DNA from: Diplonema papillatum
Lineage: Eukaryota > Euglenozoa > Diplonemea > Diplonemida > Diplonemidae
Assembly (NCBI GenBank): GCA_030068145.1
Contig: JAPJBO010000078.1
Coordinates: forward strand, 124,001 to 188,000
Reading direction: 5' to 3'
Length of the DNA: 64,000 bases
Shown: in pieces, positions 39,227 to 49,120 of the stretch
How the letters are laid out: the number at the start of each line of letters is the position of its first letter
Position numbering within the stretch: position 1 is the first letter of the stretch
The notes under the pieces: model-generated
Seen by the model: only the letters and a program-made list of their open reading frames with translations
What the model was told of the DNA's origin: nothing
Database searches by the model: none
Position numbers and translations under genes: made by a program

Positions 39227-39837
39227 AGCAATCATCCAGCTCCATATGCCGGAGCGGGTCCGTATCCATGAACAGCGGGAGGTCCTTCGGCACGTTGACG
39301 TAGATGACCTCCTAAACGGGTTTACTACTGAACTAGCGTAACGCAATACGAACGAGTACATTACGGAACGTGTAGATTACTGAACCCTGACCTCTCAAGC
39401 ATAAACACGTTCAGGAACAGAACTGTTCGGTAGTAGAGCTGTGGTGACGTTATTCACTCCAGGTCAGATCGCAACCACTTCTATCGTGACTGATCCTTCC
39501 GGGAGGTCCTGACCGTGTTTGAGCAAGCAGTTGACAAGGAAAGGCGTAGGTGTTGGTAGGTGGGAGAACGGTTGCATACCTCTTGGACGTAAAGCTTGCA
39601 CCGCGCCTTGTGCCCTGCTTTCCAGTGTTGTTTGTGGCAGTCGGACCCGCAGTAGTACGAGCTTAGACAACCGGCGCACTTCATCATACTGTCGCCAGTC
39701 ACGCCGCACTGCATGCAGACCTTTCGCGCTGATCGTGTGACTCTAGGCCTGTCAGATTTGTATGAGCGATTTACTGCGGGAATGCACGGACCGGGGGGTG
39801 GGCAAGGGGTGCGATTTCCACTCGGACTCCTGTCCAT
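39227..39837 (-). CDS. MYND zinc-finger protein, first two exons
   Basis: Exon 1 39837-39580 (86 codons) and exon 2 39311-39227 (about 85 nt) join in phase 0 through GAG/GTATGC and TTTAG/GAG. Exon 1 holds a complete MYND finger at residues 41-80: Cys41, Cys44, Cys54, Cys57, Cys63, Cys67, His76, Cys80, with the YYC and W72 hallmarks. Such fingers mediate protein-protein contacts, often in chromatin or ciliary proteins. Exon 2 reads EVIYVNVPKDLPLFMDTDP, a coding-like segment of unknown family. Its donor (GCT/GTGTGT) and all later exons are uncertain. Start chosen at the first Met (MDRSPSG), a few bases after GAGAGCAG. It could instead be the 3' part of the gene starting at 41060. Confidence 0.65.
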
Positions 39838-40497
39838 TGTAAATATTTCCACTGCTCTCTTACTTCTTAAGGTATGCCCTTGGGTCGTATCCGCACCAGA
39901 AGAAAGTTTTTGGGCACCGGATCTCCAAGTCCGATGAGGGGGACCGAGCAGGGCACTTTGGCCTGCCTGGACGAGATATTTTCCAACCTCTTTGAAGTGT
40001 GATAACCCTATAAGTGACAGTTCTCGTCGGAGTAGTATTAACCACTTACGGACGGAGGGGGAGGAGGGTTGTTTGGGAAAAGGGGGGGCTTCACGGCAAA
40101 CCTCAGGTGTCCGTTGAGAGCTCGGAGCAGGACTTTTGCCCGATGAAGGACGCATTTCAAAGACTTGTGTCAGATATTCCCAATAAAGCAAACGGCGACC
40201 ACTTTCGACCATTCTTTGGCCTCTCACCCACGAACTTGACACCCGCGAACTTTCTTGATTTGACTACCAATACAGTGGTAGTTCGTCCGGAAGTGGTTAA
40301 TCGTATTCATCATTCTTCGATCTTATACAGCAAATAAGATCGTCCCCGCCCGACTCGCTAGAACGGGCGTGTTTTCTTTTTGCGGCAATCCGCGAAGTAA
40401 AAGCAACAGAGCACAGTGGACAACGGGGAAGGCGGGGTTTCAGCCGCTTCTTCATTGGTGGATTCCGGACTGACTACAGACACACGATGACTCATAC
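39838..40497. other. Interval between MYND exon and the 40498-41060 exon
   Basis: The minus frame is open to 40242, and a pyrimidine-rich tract (CCTCCTCCCCCTCCGTCCG) around 40055 could serve a splice or trans-splice site. No exon with matching phase between the two genes could be fixed. Confidence 0.35.
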
Positions 40498-41060
40498 CAT
40501 GGCTTGTTCAGTCGTGGATCGAGGTAGAGGAGGTCTTTTGCTTTGGTTTTCCAACCGGTGACGTCTGGGAAAGGCAGCGCGCTGAGGAGATCGGACGCAA
40601 TCTGGCCGACAGGCGTGTTGCCTTGCGAAGCGAAAGCTTTGAGGGAAGGTTCGAGGGACGCGGAGGCGGCGAACGAGGCTGCGAGCTGCTCTGCTTTTTG
40701 GTTCTGCAAGGCGCTGGCGGAGAGGGGGACGGCCGGCAGCCCCGGCTGCTGCTGGTGCTCCCGGCGGCAGAGCTCGCCGATGATGGCGAGGGTTTCCCAG
40801 CGGACGGTGTCGGCCGCGCGGGCGATGTCGCTCGCGTGGTTCGTCAGCGCGCCGACGGCGGCTTCCCGCGCGCAGAACGCGTCTCGGACCTCTTTGCAGT
40901 GCGCCACGCCGAACAGCGCCACGACCGCCCTCGCCCGCCGGTCCCCTTTGTCGTCGCTGCCGCCGTTCACGAGGTCGTCCAGCAGATCGTCGACAGACAC
41001 TGGTGCCGCGTCCGACGGCGGTTCTGCCGCTGGTTTCGCCTTCCCATTTTTCTTCGACAT
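40498..41060 (-). CDS. Helical protein, first exon (about 188 aa), unknown function
   Basis: I do not recognise the family. After a Lys/Ala/Pro-rich start (MSKKNGKAK) the chain is almost entirely amphipathic helix with Ala, Leu and charged residues (DDLLDDLV, VRWETLAIIGELCRRE, AEQLAASFAASASLE), reminiscent of an armadillo/HEAT-like or four-helix fold. No membrane segment or signal peptide. The exon probably ends at CCATG/GTATGAGT, a strong donor in phase 2; the frame otherwise stays open to 40452. The downstream exon was not found. Placement directly upstream of the MYND exon on the same strand allows one ARM-MYND gene, but the phases I tested did not fit well. Confidence 0.65.
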
Positions 41061-41388
41061 ATTTACTTTTCTCTTCTGATGCGCTTTATCATGCAGGGTC
41101 AAAACCTGGTGTCTTTTTTAAACGCTGCCGCGGGGCCGATGGCCCCCAAAAAAACCGTACACCGCGAGAGTAGGAGAAAGTAGAAAGGGAAACTAGAGCC
41201 CCTGAGCCCAAATCCTGGCGTGGTTTCGGTTTCAGGTGGCAAATTGGCAAATGATCATGATCAGAAGGTCCTACTTGGGCGGTTCAGTTTCCTCACACGT
41301 ATTATTTGGTGGTGATTTCGGGGGTCAAAACTTCACAAAAATCACAAAAATCAACAAGAAATCACAAAAATGCACAAGATTTCAGCAC

Positions 41389-41758
41389 GTATGGCCTGCG
41401 TAGACCTTGCCAGGACGTCGGGTTGGCGGCGCAGCAGCTCTTCTTCGGTGATCTCGGGTTCACCTGGCGGGCCAGGCGAGTAAATCTCCTCGTACCCCAC
41501 TACCCCCGACATCGGGCATCCCGTCCTGAGGTGGTGCAGCAGAGCGTCGGCGCCCCGGATACCCAGATCCCGAAGCCTCTCGTCCAGGAGGTCCACGTGG
41601 CACGGACCAGCCCCACGCGGCGAAAGTTGTGAGGACCTCTTTCTCCAGCGGGTCAAGAATTCCCCGCGCATGCGCTGGGCTTCCCGAACCGGTGTCGTTG
41701 CGCTGTATTCTATCGCCGCGGTCATTTCGTCGTCGATCTGGGTCATACCCTTCGCCAC
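41389..41758 (-). pseudogene. Retroelement remnant: region upstream of a reverse transcriptase domain
   Basis: The segment with HVDLLDERLRDLGIRGADAL, LRTGCPMSGVVGYEEI and SPGPPGEPEITEEELL has the layout of the stretch that precedes the polymerase domain in a retroelement family common in protist and algal genomes (a short helical block, a G-P-V-type turn, a Pro-rich loop, then a helix). The polymerase domain itself is absent because similarity ends at about 41390. Family is from memory of this layout, not from a search. Confidence 0.45.
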
Positions 41759-42006
41759 CCATCGAAAGCGCGCTCGGCGAAGTCATACCTTCTCAGCACG
41801 TCCTGGAGCTGGAGCCCGTCCCCGGGCCGGCCCGGAGCCGAAGAAATTGACGCTGCAGCAACGCAGCGTCCGGACAGTTGAGAGGGAGAGTGAGTGACAA
41901 GTTGGAGAGGGCGCTGATGCGCGGATGAGGTCGAGCCCCTCCCGCGTTGCTGGTGTGATGAACTCAAAAATGATAAACATGGGGGGGGCAGAGCACGGTC
42001 GGCGAG

Positions 42007-42495
42007 TCAGCCGTTGGGCTTGCTCCTCTTTGCGTGCCCTTCGTCCTCATGCTGACGCGTGCGGCCCCCGGCCCGCCGGGGCCTTTGCTGAGCTTGAGTC
42101 AGCTGATGATTTCCGGGGGGCCGTGGAGGGGGGGCGGCCCGGGCGGAGACCTCCCCGCGCTCCTTCTGGGTCGGCTCCCTGTGGTGCGCGACCCCAGTAG
42201 TCCTGGCCTCGCTGATACCCTTCCAGTATAGCTCGTTCAGGACCCCGGGGTAGACGTCCAACATCTTCGCCTTGGCTGTCTCGAGAAACACAGTATCTTC
42301 CGCGGCCTTCGGCTCCTCGGCGATCAGCATGCGGAGCTTGTCGTCGTACTCGGCCGCCATCTCATCGCCCAGCTTAGCCGCTATACCTGCTACCACGACG
42401 TAAGCGACGACGTAACGCTGCGTATGCGACACTCTCCTTTGGAGACAAAGGCCTCTATCCCCGACGCAGCAACCAGAACACGAAGGATGTAGCAT
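42007..42495 (-). pseudogene. Possible Gag-like remnant upstream of the 41389-41758 fragment
   Basis: Open frame with an acidic helical part (AAKLGDEMAAEYDDKLRMLI), then a basic Pro/Arg/Gln tail ending KRSKPNG and a stop. Order and strand match a Gag-like ORF ahead of a polymerase ORF in the remnant at 41389-41758. Start uncertain; could also be an unrelated short gene. Confidence 0.35.
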
Positions 42496-43370
42496 GGAAC
42501 CCTGTTGTCAGGACTGAGGGCCGTGACAGATTCGGGAGCCCTCGAAGAGGCGCGGCGCTCCGTTGCGGCGGCCTCTCCCCTCCCTCTATGTCATGTGGGA
42601 AAGCCAGGAAAAAAAGCACAAAACGGGTAGTACGAGAAGAATGTGTTGGGAAACCAACCACGATCGCAGGGACGGGGAACGGTTAAGAAAAAGAAGTGCG
42701 TAGTTTTGTTGAAGGCAAGAAAAAAAAAGAAAGAAGGAATCCCGGGGGGGGAGAAAGGCGGGAGAGCGGGGATGAAGAAATGCGTAGTTTTTCGTTGAGA
42801 AAAAAAAAACGGAAGGGAACCCATTGGGGGTGGCATTCCGACTCGTTGGAACAACCCGCTCCAGTGAACCAAGAAAAAAACTCTAAAAAATGCTTTCTTT
42901 TAGAGTGGGAGTTCGCTTGGCACTCGGGAAGGGGTGTGGGGGGTTGGTCTCTCCGGGTCGACTTCGGCGATTGATCTAATTCTTAGCGAACGCTGACACC
43001 CGCACAAGCCCAGGTTTTCCACTTGTGTGTTCTCAGATTACATCGGGATTGAGAAGACGGGTATTGCAGAGACTCTGCCTGTTTGTAGGTGCGCCCTGGC
43101 GGAAATCACTAAGTTTCATGTGTAGTACGGTGACTACTATTTTTTTTAGTCCCGCCAAGCATTGGTAACACAGTAGTGAATTGTTAAAAATCTCCGCGTT
43201 CGGCGTTCGTCAAAAAATTTGACTGCTTCTCGCTCGCGTCGCTTGTTTTAGAGTGCAAGTTCGTGAACCTCAGAGTGATACAGTCCCCCGGTGTGACTCT
43301 CTCGATAAAAGATTTTCTTTTACTCTCTTCCGACGATGAACGCCGGCCGTTGTCTTTCGACCTTTTGGGG
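42496..43370. other. Non-coding interval
   Basis: Two related stretches at about 42690-42750 and 42775-42830 share AAGTGCGTAGTTTT / AAATGCGTAGTTTTT followed by A-rich then GGAAYCC sequence, a local duplication. Strand-biased elements, form B, at 42899-42962 and 43249-43305. No gene seen. Confidence 0.5.
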
Positions 43371-43372
43371 GT

Positions 43373-43425
43373 GATAGTTCGCTTGAGGATCCGGAATTCT
43401 TGAAAGTCGCCGGGTCGAAAGGTGT
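43373..43425 (+). repeat. Strand-biased GTCTCCG element, form B, diverged
   Basis: GTGATAGTTCGCTTGAGGAT, CCGGAATTCTTGAAAGTCGC, CGGGTCGAAAGG. Sits about 25 bp before the candidate plus-strand exon, on the same strand. Confidence 0.6.
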
Positions 43426-43450
43426 TCCTTTATGAATATTGGATGACGAT

Positions 43451-43680
43451 ATGCGTGCCACATCTGTGGTAGCAGCGGTGTCCGCGGTTTCCGCGGCGGT
43501 GGAAAACCGCGCCAGGATGCCCTCGGACATTACAGTCGAACAGTGGCAGCAGTACCACCCGGCCCAGTACGGGTCACGCGTGGGAGTTCAAGGGTGGCTT
43601 GACGCGGCTGGCAACTACGAGATCGACAAGAACGGGGTCACGCTGCATTTGAACTGTACCTTGTGTCGCCTGTCCCAGGT
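43451..43680 (+). CDS. Candidate first exon of a plus-strand gene
   Basis: GC-rich, coding-like frame from ATG at 43451 (MRATSVVAAV) through ITVEQWQQYHPAQYGSRVGV and a CTLC motif to LSQ, where CCCAG/GTCCGG can serve as a donor. Composition differs sharply from the surrounding non-coding DNA and matches the genes on the other strand. No matching second exon was found before the rRNA fragment, so it may be a gene fragment rather than a live gene. Family not recognised. It is the only plausible plus-strand coding segment in the window. Confidence 0.4.
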
Positions 43681-43984
43681 CCGGGAAGGGGGGGAAGGCA
43701 GTCCTTCTGAAGTATTTTTTGGCCAGTTCTTTTAGCGTTTTTTTCTCTTTTTGAAAAGAGACGAAAGGGGCACCCAAGGTGCTCGCCGACGCACTCTCGC
43801 GGTGGTCATTGTTTGTTGTTGCAAAAGACAAGAGAAAACTGGAAAAGGAATGCTCAAAAGAAGGAAAAAGTGAAGAGCGTGCGGGATTCGGGTTAGGCGA
43901 GCGTTGTTGAGATGGGCGTGCGGGAGGTCAATATGCTGACTTTGTGATAGCACACGACTTCAAGTCGGTGCAAGCCCGCAAGAG

Positions 43985-44240
43985 CTTCTGCCCTATCAGC
44001 TTTTGACGGTAGTGTAGTGGACTACCGTGGCTGTAACGGGTAACGGGGAATTAGGGTTCGATTCCGGAGAGGGAGCCTGAGAAACGGCTACCACATCTAA
44101 GGATGGCAGCAGGTACGCAAATTGCCCAATAGCAACACTGCTGAGGCAGCGAAGAGAAATAGCCTCGACACGTATTTAGTACGTTAGAAGCAATGGATGA
44201 TATCTAAACCTGTCAATGAACACAATTGGTGGACAAGTCT
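43985..44240 (+). rRNA. Partial small-subunit rRNA, dispersed fragment
   Basis: Carries the SSU core: CTTCTGCCCTATCAG, GTAACGGGGAATTAGGGTTC, GATTCCGGAGAGGGAGCCTG, AGAAACGGCTACCAC, GGCAGCAGG, GCAAATTGCCCAAT and TTGGTGGACAAGTCTG. GAGGCAGCGAAGAGAAATAG, CAAATTGCCCAAT and GTGTAGTGGACTACCGTGG are the forms seen in Euglenozoa. It covers roughly the region from the start of the universal GAGGGAGCCTGA block to just before the 530 loop; the 530 loop (GTGCCAGCAGCCGCGG) does not follow. Upstream to about 43925 may still be SSU. GGTACGCAAATT differs from the usual GGCGCGCAAATT, so it is probably a pseudogene copy. No other rRNA is present. Confidence 0.85.
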
Positions 44241-46177
44241 GTAAGCAGTGGCGAGACGCATTGGAGGGAGGGGTGCAACCATGTCCGTGTCGTACGGGTG
44301 ACAAGTACAAGGTACGCCGAAGTAATTGTAGTTGTAGTCCCGGTAGACTGAAGGTGGGGTGGATGACGATTAGTACGAGTGCATTGGACCTTCAGCGACC
44401 GTTGTTCCGTACCAAATGTTTTTGGTACCACCCTAGCTGGCCAGGGGGTTTCGCTGGCTCTGCACTAGCTTGTCTTTGTAGCACCTGCATTGCAAGCTTC
44501 CAAAGTTGAGCAAAGACCGATGTAAATCGGTCTTTGTGGCCTTTAAACCCCCGGACCAGCCGCAACGTCTTTACACCACACAATACTATATAACAAGTGG
44601 TACAGTACTAATCCAGATGCGGTAATCATGACGAGTCTATGTACTTGTCACACGTGAAACATGTGTCTGATGCCGGGGGGTGGGAAAGTGGCGCGCCTGG
44701 GTGAGTGGGGATGAATGTTGTCTCTTGCGGAATCGTGCTCCCGGCGAGTCGACAAGAAAAAAAAAAAAAAACGTTTCTTCTTTGGCGTGCATCTTCGTGC
44801 TGGCGCTCTTCAAAAGCAAGCGGCTTCGTTTCGTTGTATTTGGCCGTCTTCGTCGTTTTCGACCGGGCAGTGCAGCTGGTACCCTGCATGTATCTACATG
44901 GGGCAGCAGGGTTGTTACCAGCTACTGCCGCACTCTCTGCTGGTTTGCGGTTGGCGTTCGTTGTTCTACGCGGCTTTCAAACGGACTGAAAGCGCTGTCT
45001 CTGTTCATTCTGCGCAGGGGGGGGGCACGTGATGGGGAACTGCGGCCTTGTGAAGAAATAAGCCCGGTATTCGACCCACTTCGCCGAGGAGCTGCGAGCC
45101 TTCTTTCCAACCGACAGCAAAATGTCAGACGAGCCGGTTGATGCAGGGGTTCACTTTCTTCGTCGTTTTCAGGCGAGGTATCTCGAAAACAGGTTCTGGA
45201 ACCTTGGACTCGGCTCTAATAACAAATGCTTCTACGCACGCTGTGTGTTCCGTTCTCCCGTTGACGGTGGAGTGGCCTCGACTAAAACGCGACCAGTTCT
45301 GGCCTGGCGACCTAAACTCCTAAATCTAGTATCGTGGTCTCGCGTTTGGGACCCAAGTTTGGGACTTTGTCGACGATGTTGTGTTGCGGGCGCACAGAGG
45401 GTACTGGTGTCTCTAATGATCGATTCCCCCCCTCCCTTCTCTTCTCCCTGTCAGCCGCAATTTCAAGGCGGGTACTGAGCCTTGACACATTTGACAAGCG
45501 ACTGCGATGTTCGGGAGTTTTTGAAGGTTGTTTGTGGAGGGTCTGCTGGCTGGTTGGTGTTGTTGGTTCAGACTTTGCGTTGGAAAAGGGATACCTTATA
45601 GTATGATGAGTAAGTAAAGACGAGTGCGGAGAGAAGCTGCCTGCCAGGTTCGGCGAACAAAATCGTGTTTATGTGCCGATACGCTCTCCGTGCATCGCCA
45701 ATTGTACAGTTGAGTTGTTCCGTTCAACACCGAGGGGGAACAAAAAGTGCGGTCACTTAGACGGCTTCTTTTGCTCCTTTCAAAAAGAATTGTTGTCGGT
45801 GAGTGGCCGGTGACATTGTTTTCCTCCGGAATCATCTTCCGGTGTTGGGGGTTTCGTTCTCAATCGTGGTACTTCTGGACTGTGTGGTGCCAGAAAGTAG
45901 TCCTAGCTCGCTGAAGATGAAGGAATCACACCTTCAGGTGCTTGTGCTTTAACGTGATGATGATGCGAGGTTCAAGAACTAGGCCAGGAATACGAAATGG
46001 GCAACGTGCTTGCATAGCACCCGACTGTGGGTCCAGGCGGTGCTCAACGCTTCTGGAACGCGGGCGTGCACTGATAGATGAAGCAACGAACGAAGAACAT
46101 CGAGCGATTTGCTCAGAGCGTTACGTCTTTAAATTGTTTCTTCATTTTCCATGAAACCTCCGTTGCGAATCCGTTTC

Positions 46178-46253
46178 GTACTCCAAGCCATCTACAGTAC
46201 TCCAAGCCATCTACAGTACTTCAAGCCATCTACAGTACTCCAAGCATCTACAG
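46178..46253. repeat. 19-bp tandem repeat, four units
   Basis: Four units of AGTACTCCAAGCCATCTAC, the third with TT for TC and the last missing a C. Confidence 0.9.
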
Positions 46254-46737
46254 GTAGGTTTACTTTCAATTCCAAGATATATTTTTTGCGGTGGCCTCCT
46301 GAACGGAATCGAACAGTTTTGTCAAGGCGTGATTGGTTTTGGGGGGGTTTGCCCTCATTTTGCGGGTGTTTGTGTTTCGGGGGGGTGCTTTTTCTGTTTT
46401 GCCCCCCCCCCCGCTGTTCGTGTCTCGGGTTTCGGGTCGGCCCTTCGTGAGAAAAAGAAGTGCGGCCACGACAACCGCACCCAACCCACTTGCTACGGGG
46501 TTTCCCATGGCATCTGACATATGAAAAGACGCAACCTGTGATCGCATGGTATGTCTCATCTGTTTGTACGCACTTCCTTCAAACCTGTTGTGTTCATCTA
46601 ACGGGAGTGAGGATAGTACGCTGCCATCGATCTGTTTTTGTTCTTGACAAATTGCATTTGATAGACAACAACACATGCGACATCACTGTATTTCCGTATC
46701 AAGTGGATCGTGCTGCAAGATCGCACCTCTCCTTATG

Positions 46738-46850
46738 GGGGGGGAAAATCTTAGTTTCGTGTTCAGGCGCTACTTGCCTCTCATCATCAGGGCGGGGGGG
46801 GGGATGTTTCATGGGTTTGAAGAGCGCGTGGTGCTTGCACCACTGAGGGG
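46738..46850 (+). repeat. Two adjacent dispersed repeat pieces
   Basis: 46738-46785 (ATCTTAGTTTCGTGTTCAGG, then CGCTACTTGCCTCTCAT) repeats at 25003-25048 and 61678-61730. 46805-46850 (GTTTCATGGGTTTGAAGAGC, then GTGGTGCTTGCACCACTGAG) repeats at 63840-63885; its GTGGTGC-TT-GCACCAC is a perfect inverted repeat. Confidence 0.75.
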
Positions 46851-48393
46851 GGGGAGACGGCGGGAGGGCATGGAAACCTGAACATGGGATCGGTTCTTTG
46901 GGTGTCGTTCCTTTCTCTTTAATTGTCTATTTGTGCTTCGTGTTTGCGCACGTGTGTTCATCCACTTTTTCACGTCTTACACGGTGGAGTCCAGCCTCAG
47001 AAGCTGGAGTTAACGCTGACGTTAAAAAAGCGGGTGTCAAGCTACTAAATGGTTCGGTGGGTCTTTCGCCCCTGTACCCAGTTTTGACGAGCGATTTGCA
47101 TGTCAACACCGCAACGGACCTTCACCAGGGTTTCCCCCGGCTTCGTCCTATCCAGGCATAGTTCACCATCTTTCGGGTCCCAACAAGTGTACTTAACCTC
47201 AAATCCCTTTCCAGTAAATCAGGATCGGGCTGTGCTGCGTCCTCAAGGATTGGCGCATCTCCCTTTCAGTGCGGCTTGTGGGTTTGACACTCTAAGCCTC
47301 GCACACGTGTTTGACTCCTTGGTCCGTGTTTCAAGACGGGTAGTAGAAGATCGCTGTGTCTGACATGAGCCTGCGAGCGTTTAACCACGTCAGGCCAGCG
47401 GAAGCAAGGACGTTGTCCGAAGACGTCGACACTTACCCTTCGCTGACGATGCCGCAGGTCACCTCCTCAACTCTTTCCTATCCTGGTCGATCCGAGCAGA
47501 ACTGAGGCAGCCGGCAAGCCGTCTCGCACCAGAAGCTTGGACGATCCGAATAGGTCCAGGCGTCTCAACCATAAACCCCACTGAAGGAGCAATGACTAAG
47601 ATTTGAACGCATCGGGCTGTGCTGCGTCCTCACCCCCGCGTTTCGGGTGTGGATTTGCAGGCGGTTTGGTTGGAGCACACCGGCTTTGTGGGTGGGACTC
47701 GGGCACCCTCTTTAACTCCGGCTTCTGAGGCTGGACCTCACCGTGTAGTTTTCTGCTGTTTTCTGCAGTTTTCTGCTACTGCGTCCTTTTCGACCCCCCC
47801 ACCGGGTGGGCGTGCATTGGGGGGGTGCAAGCGCCAAGAAGGCAAGCGAGCACTAAGGCTGGGGGGGCCATTTTCGCCTTTGCGACGGTAGATATCTCGA
47901 GGAGCACTGCTTGCTGAAGACGACTTGTTTTACAGTGTACACTTAGAACAATAGAGAAGTCCTGTCTTTTTGCCCGTTCCTGGACCCATTCATTCTCATG
48001 AGAAACTTCGCAACGTCTCGTGCCTATCGACGCCGAGGCATATTGAAGAGCGTGGTCTCTGCACCCACGGGGAGAGCACGACTTAGCAATCGTGACTTGC
48101 CGGCAGTGACCTCTCGACAATCGCAAACCGTAATCGAACTTGGAATTGCACTCTCATCATAGAGTGCAAGCAAACCACTCGGCTGCTTGCGCAGTGGTAT
48201 CAGAGGTTCGCCTTTCGTTTGAAATTCCGCATGGGGTTTTTTTATTTATTTTGCAAAGCAAACACCCAAGGCAACCGCAATGCGGAAAGGCAAGCGGTTG
48301 TGCGAATTGTTTTCTGGCTGGTTTCGGGATGGGGCGAACATCGACGGTACTGGCATTGCTTGCATTCTATGACACTGAAACGGACCAGGACTT

Positions 48394-48418
48394 GGGGGGG
48401 GGGGGGGGGGGGGGGGGG
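48394..48418 (+). repeat. G25 homopolymer
   Basis: Uninterrupted run of 25 G between GGACCAGGACTT and CTACTGCTAC. Confidence 0.9.
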
Positions 48419-49120
48419 CTACTGCTACGAGCGGGTTGGCTGCATTGTAGTCAACTGAGCACGAGAGAGCGAAGTGGGTCCGGAAGTTTTGACACACTCG
48501 GGTCGATCCTATAATAGAGCACGGTGTCATTTAGACTTAGTTTTCTAAACGGATTTTCGTGTTGCAAGGGCCGACGTCGGGGTTGGGTCGACCTTGTATG
48601 GCGGAAGGGAAGGATCGATTGTGCTTGCAGGCTTCGGGGCGGCGTTGCCTCCATTCTCGATTCGGGAAATACTCTTATTTTTCTTCTCCTTATTTTCCTC
48701 TTTTTTTTTCCCCCTGTCGACATTTGCTGCCGTTCGACCGCCCGACGGGGGCGTGAACAGTTAGCTCTGCTTGCAGCTCGCTCTGGTGGTGGTGGTGGTG
48801 GTGGTGGTTACTGTTTGAAGCAGCTGCCAAATTCCCGCAGCACGAGGCTACTCGACTCTTTCTAATAATGGCAAGCACGCTCGTTGCACAACGGAGAGAA
48901 AAGACTTTCGTCACGCAGGGGGAAAAGGAGTGCCCTTTTTTGACTGGTGGTGTGGTCCTTTGACAGAGTGAGCCGATGCCTCTCATCTCACCTTTAATAC
49001 ACGGCTGAGTCACGCATGTTCTTGACAGACGCTAGCGTCCGACGTTTCGCACGCGCGTCGCAGTCGTTGGGTGGTATTGACAAGGGGTTTCATCGGACAC
49101 TCGGATGAGCTTGCCCTTTT

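Larger units (their letters stand above)
44241..49120. other. Gene-poor interval with repeats
   Basis: Nearly 5 kb without a supported gene. Notable pieces: a 19-bp tandem repeat at 46178-46253, repeats at 46738-46785 and 46805-46850, a G25 tract at 48394-48418, and a (GGT)8 run near 48782. Open frames on both strands are short and run through repeats. Confidence 0.5.

Noticed and set aside
44062-44075. tRNA-like B box (GGGTTCGATTCC)
   Set aside because: It is the conserved SSU rRNA block GGGTTCGATTCCGG, not a tRNA; no cloverleaf found anywhere in the window.
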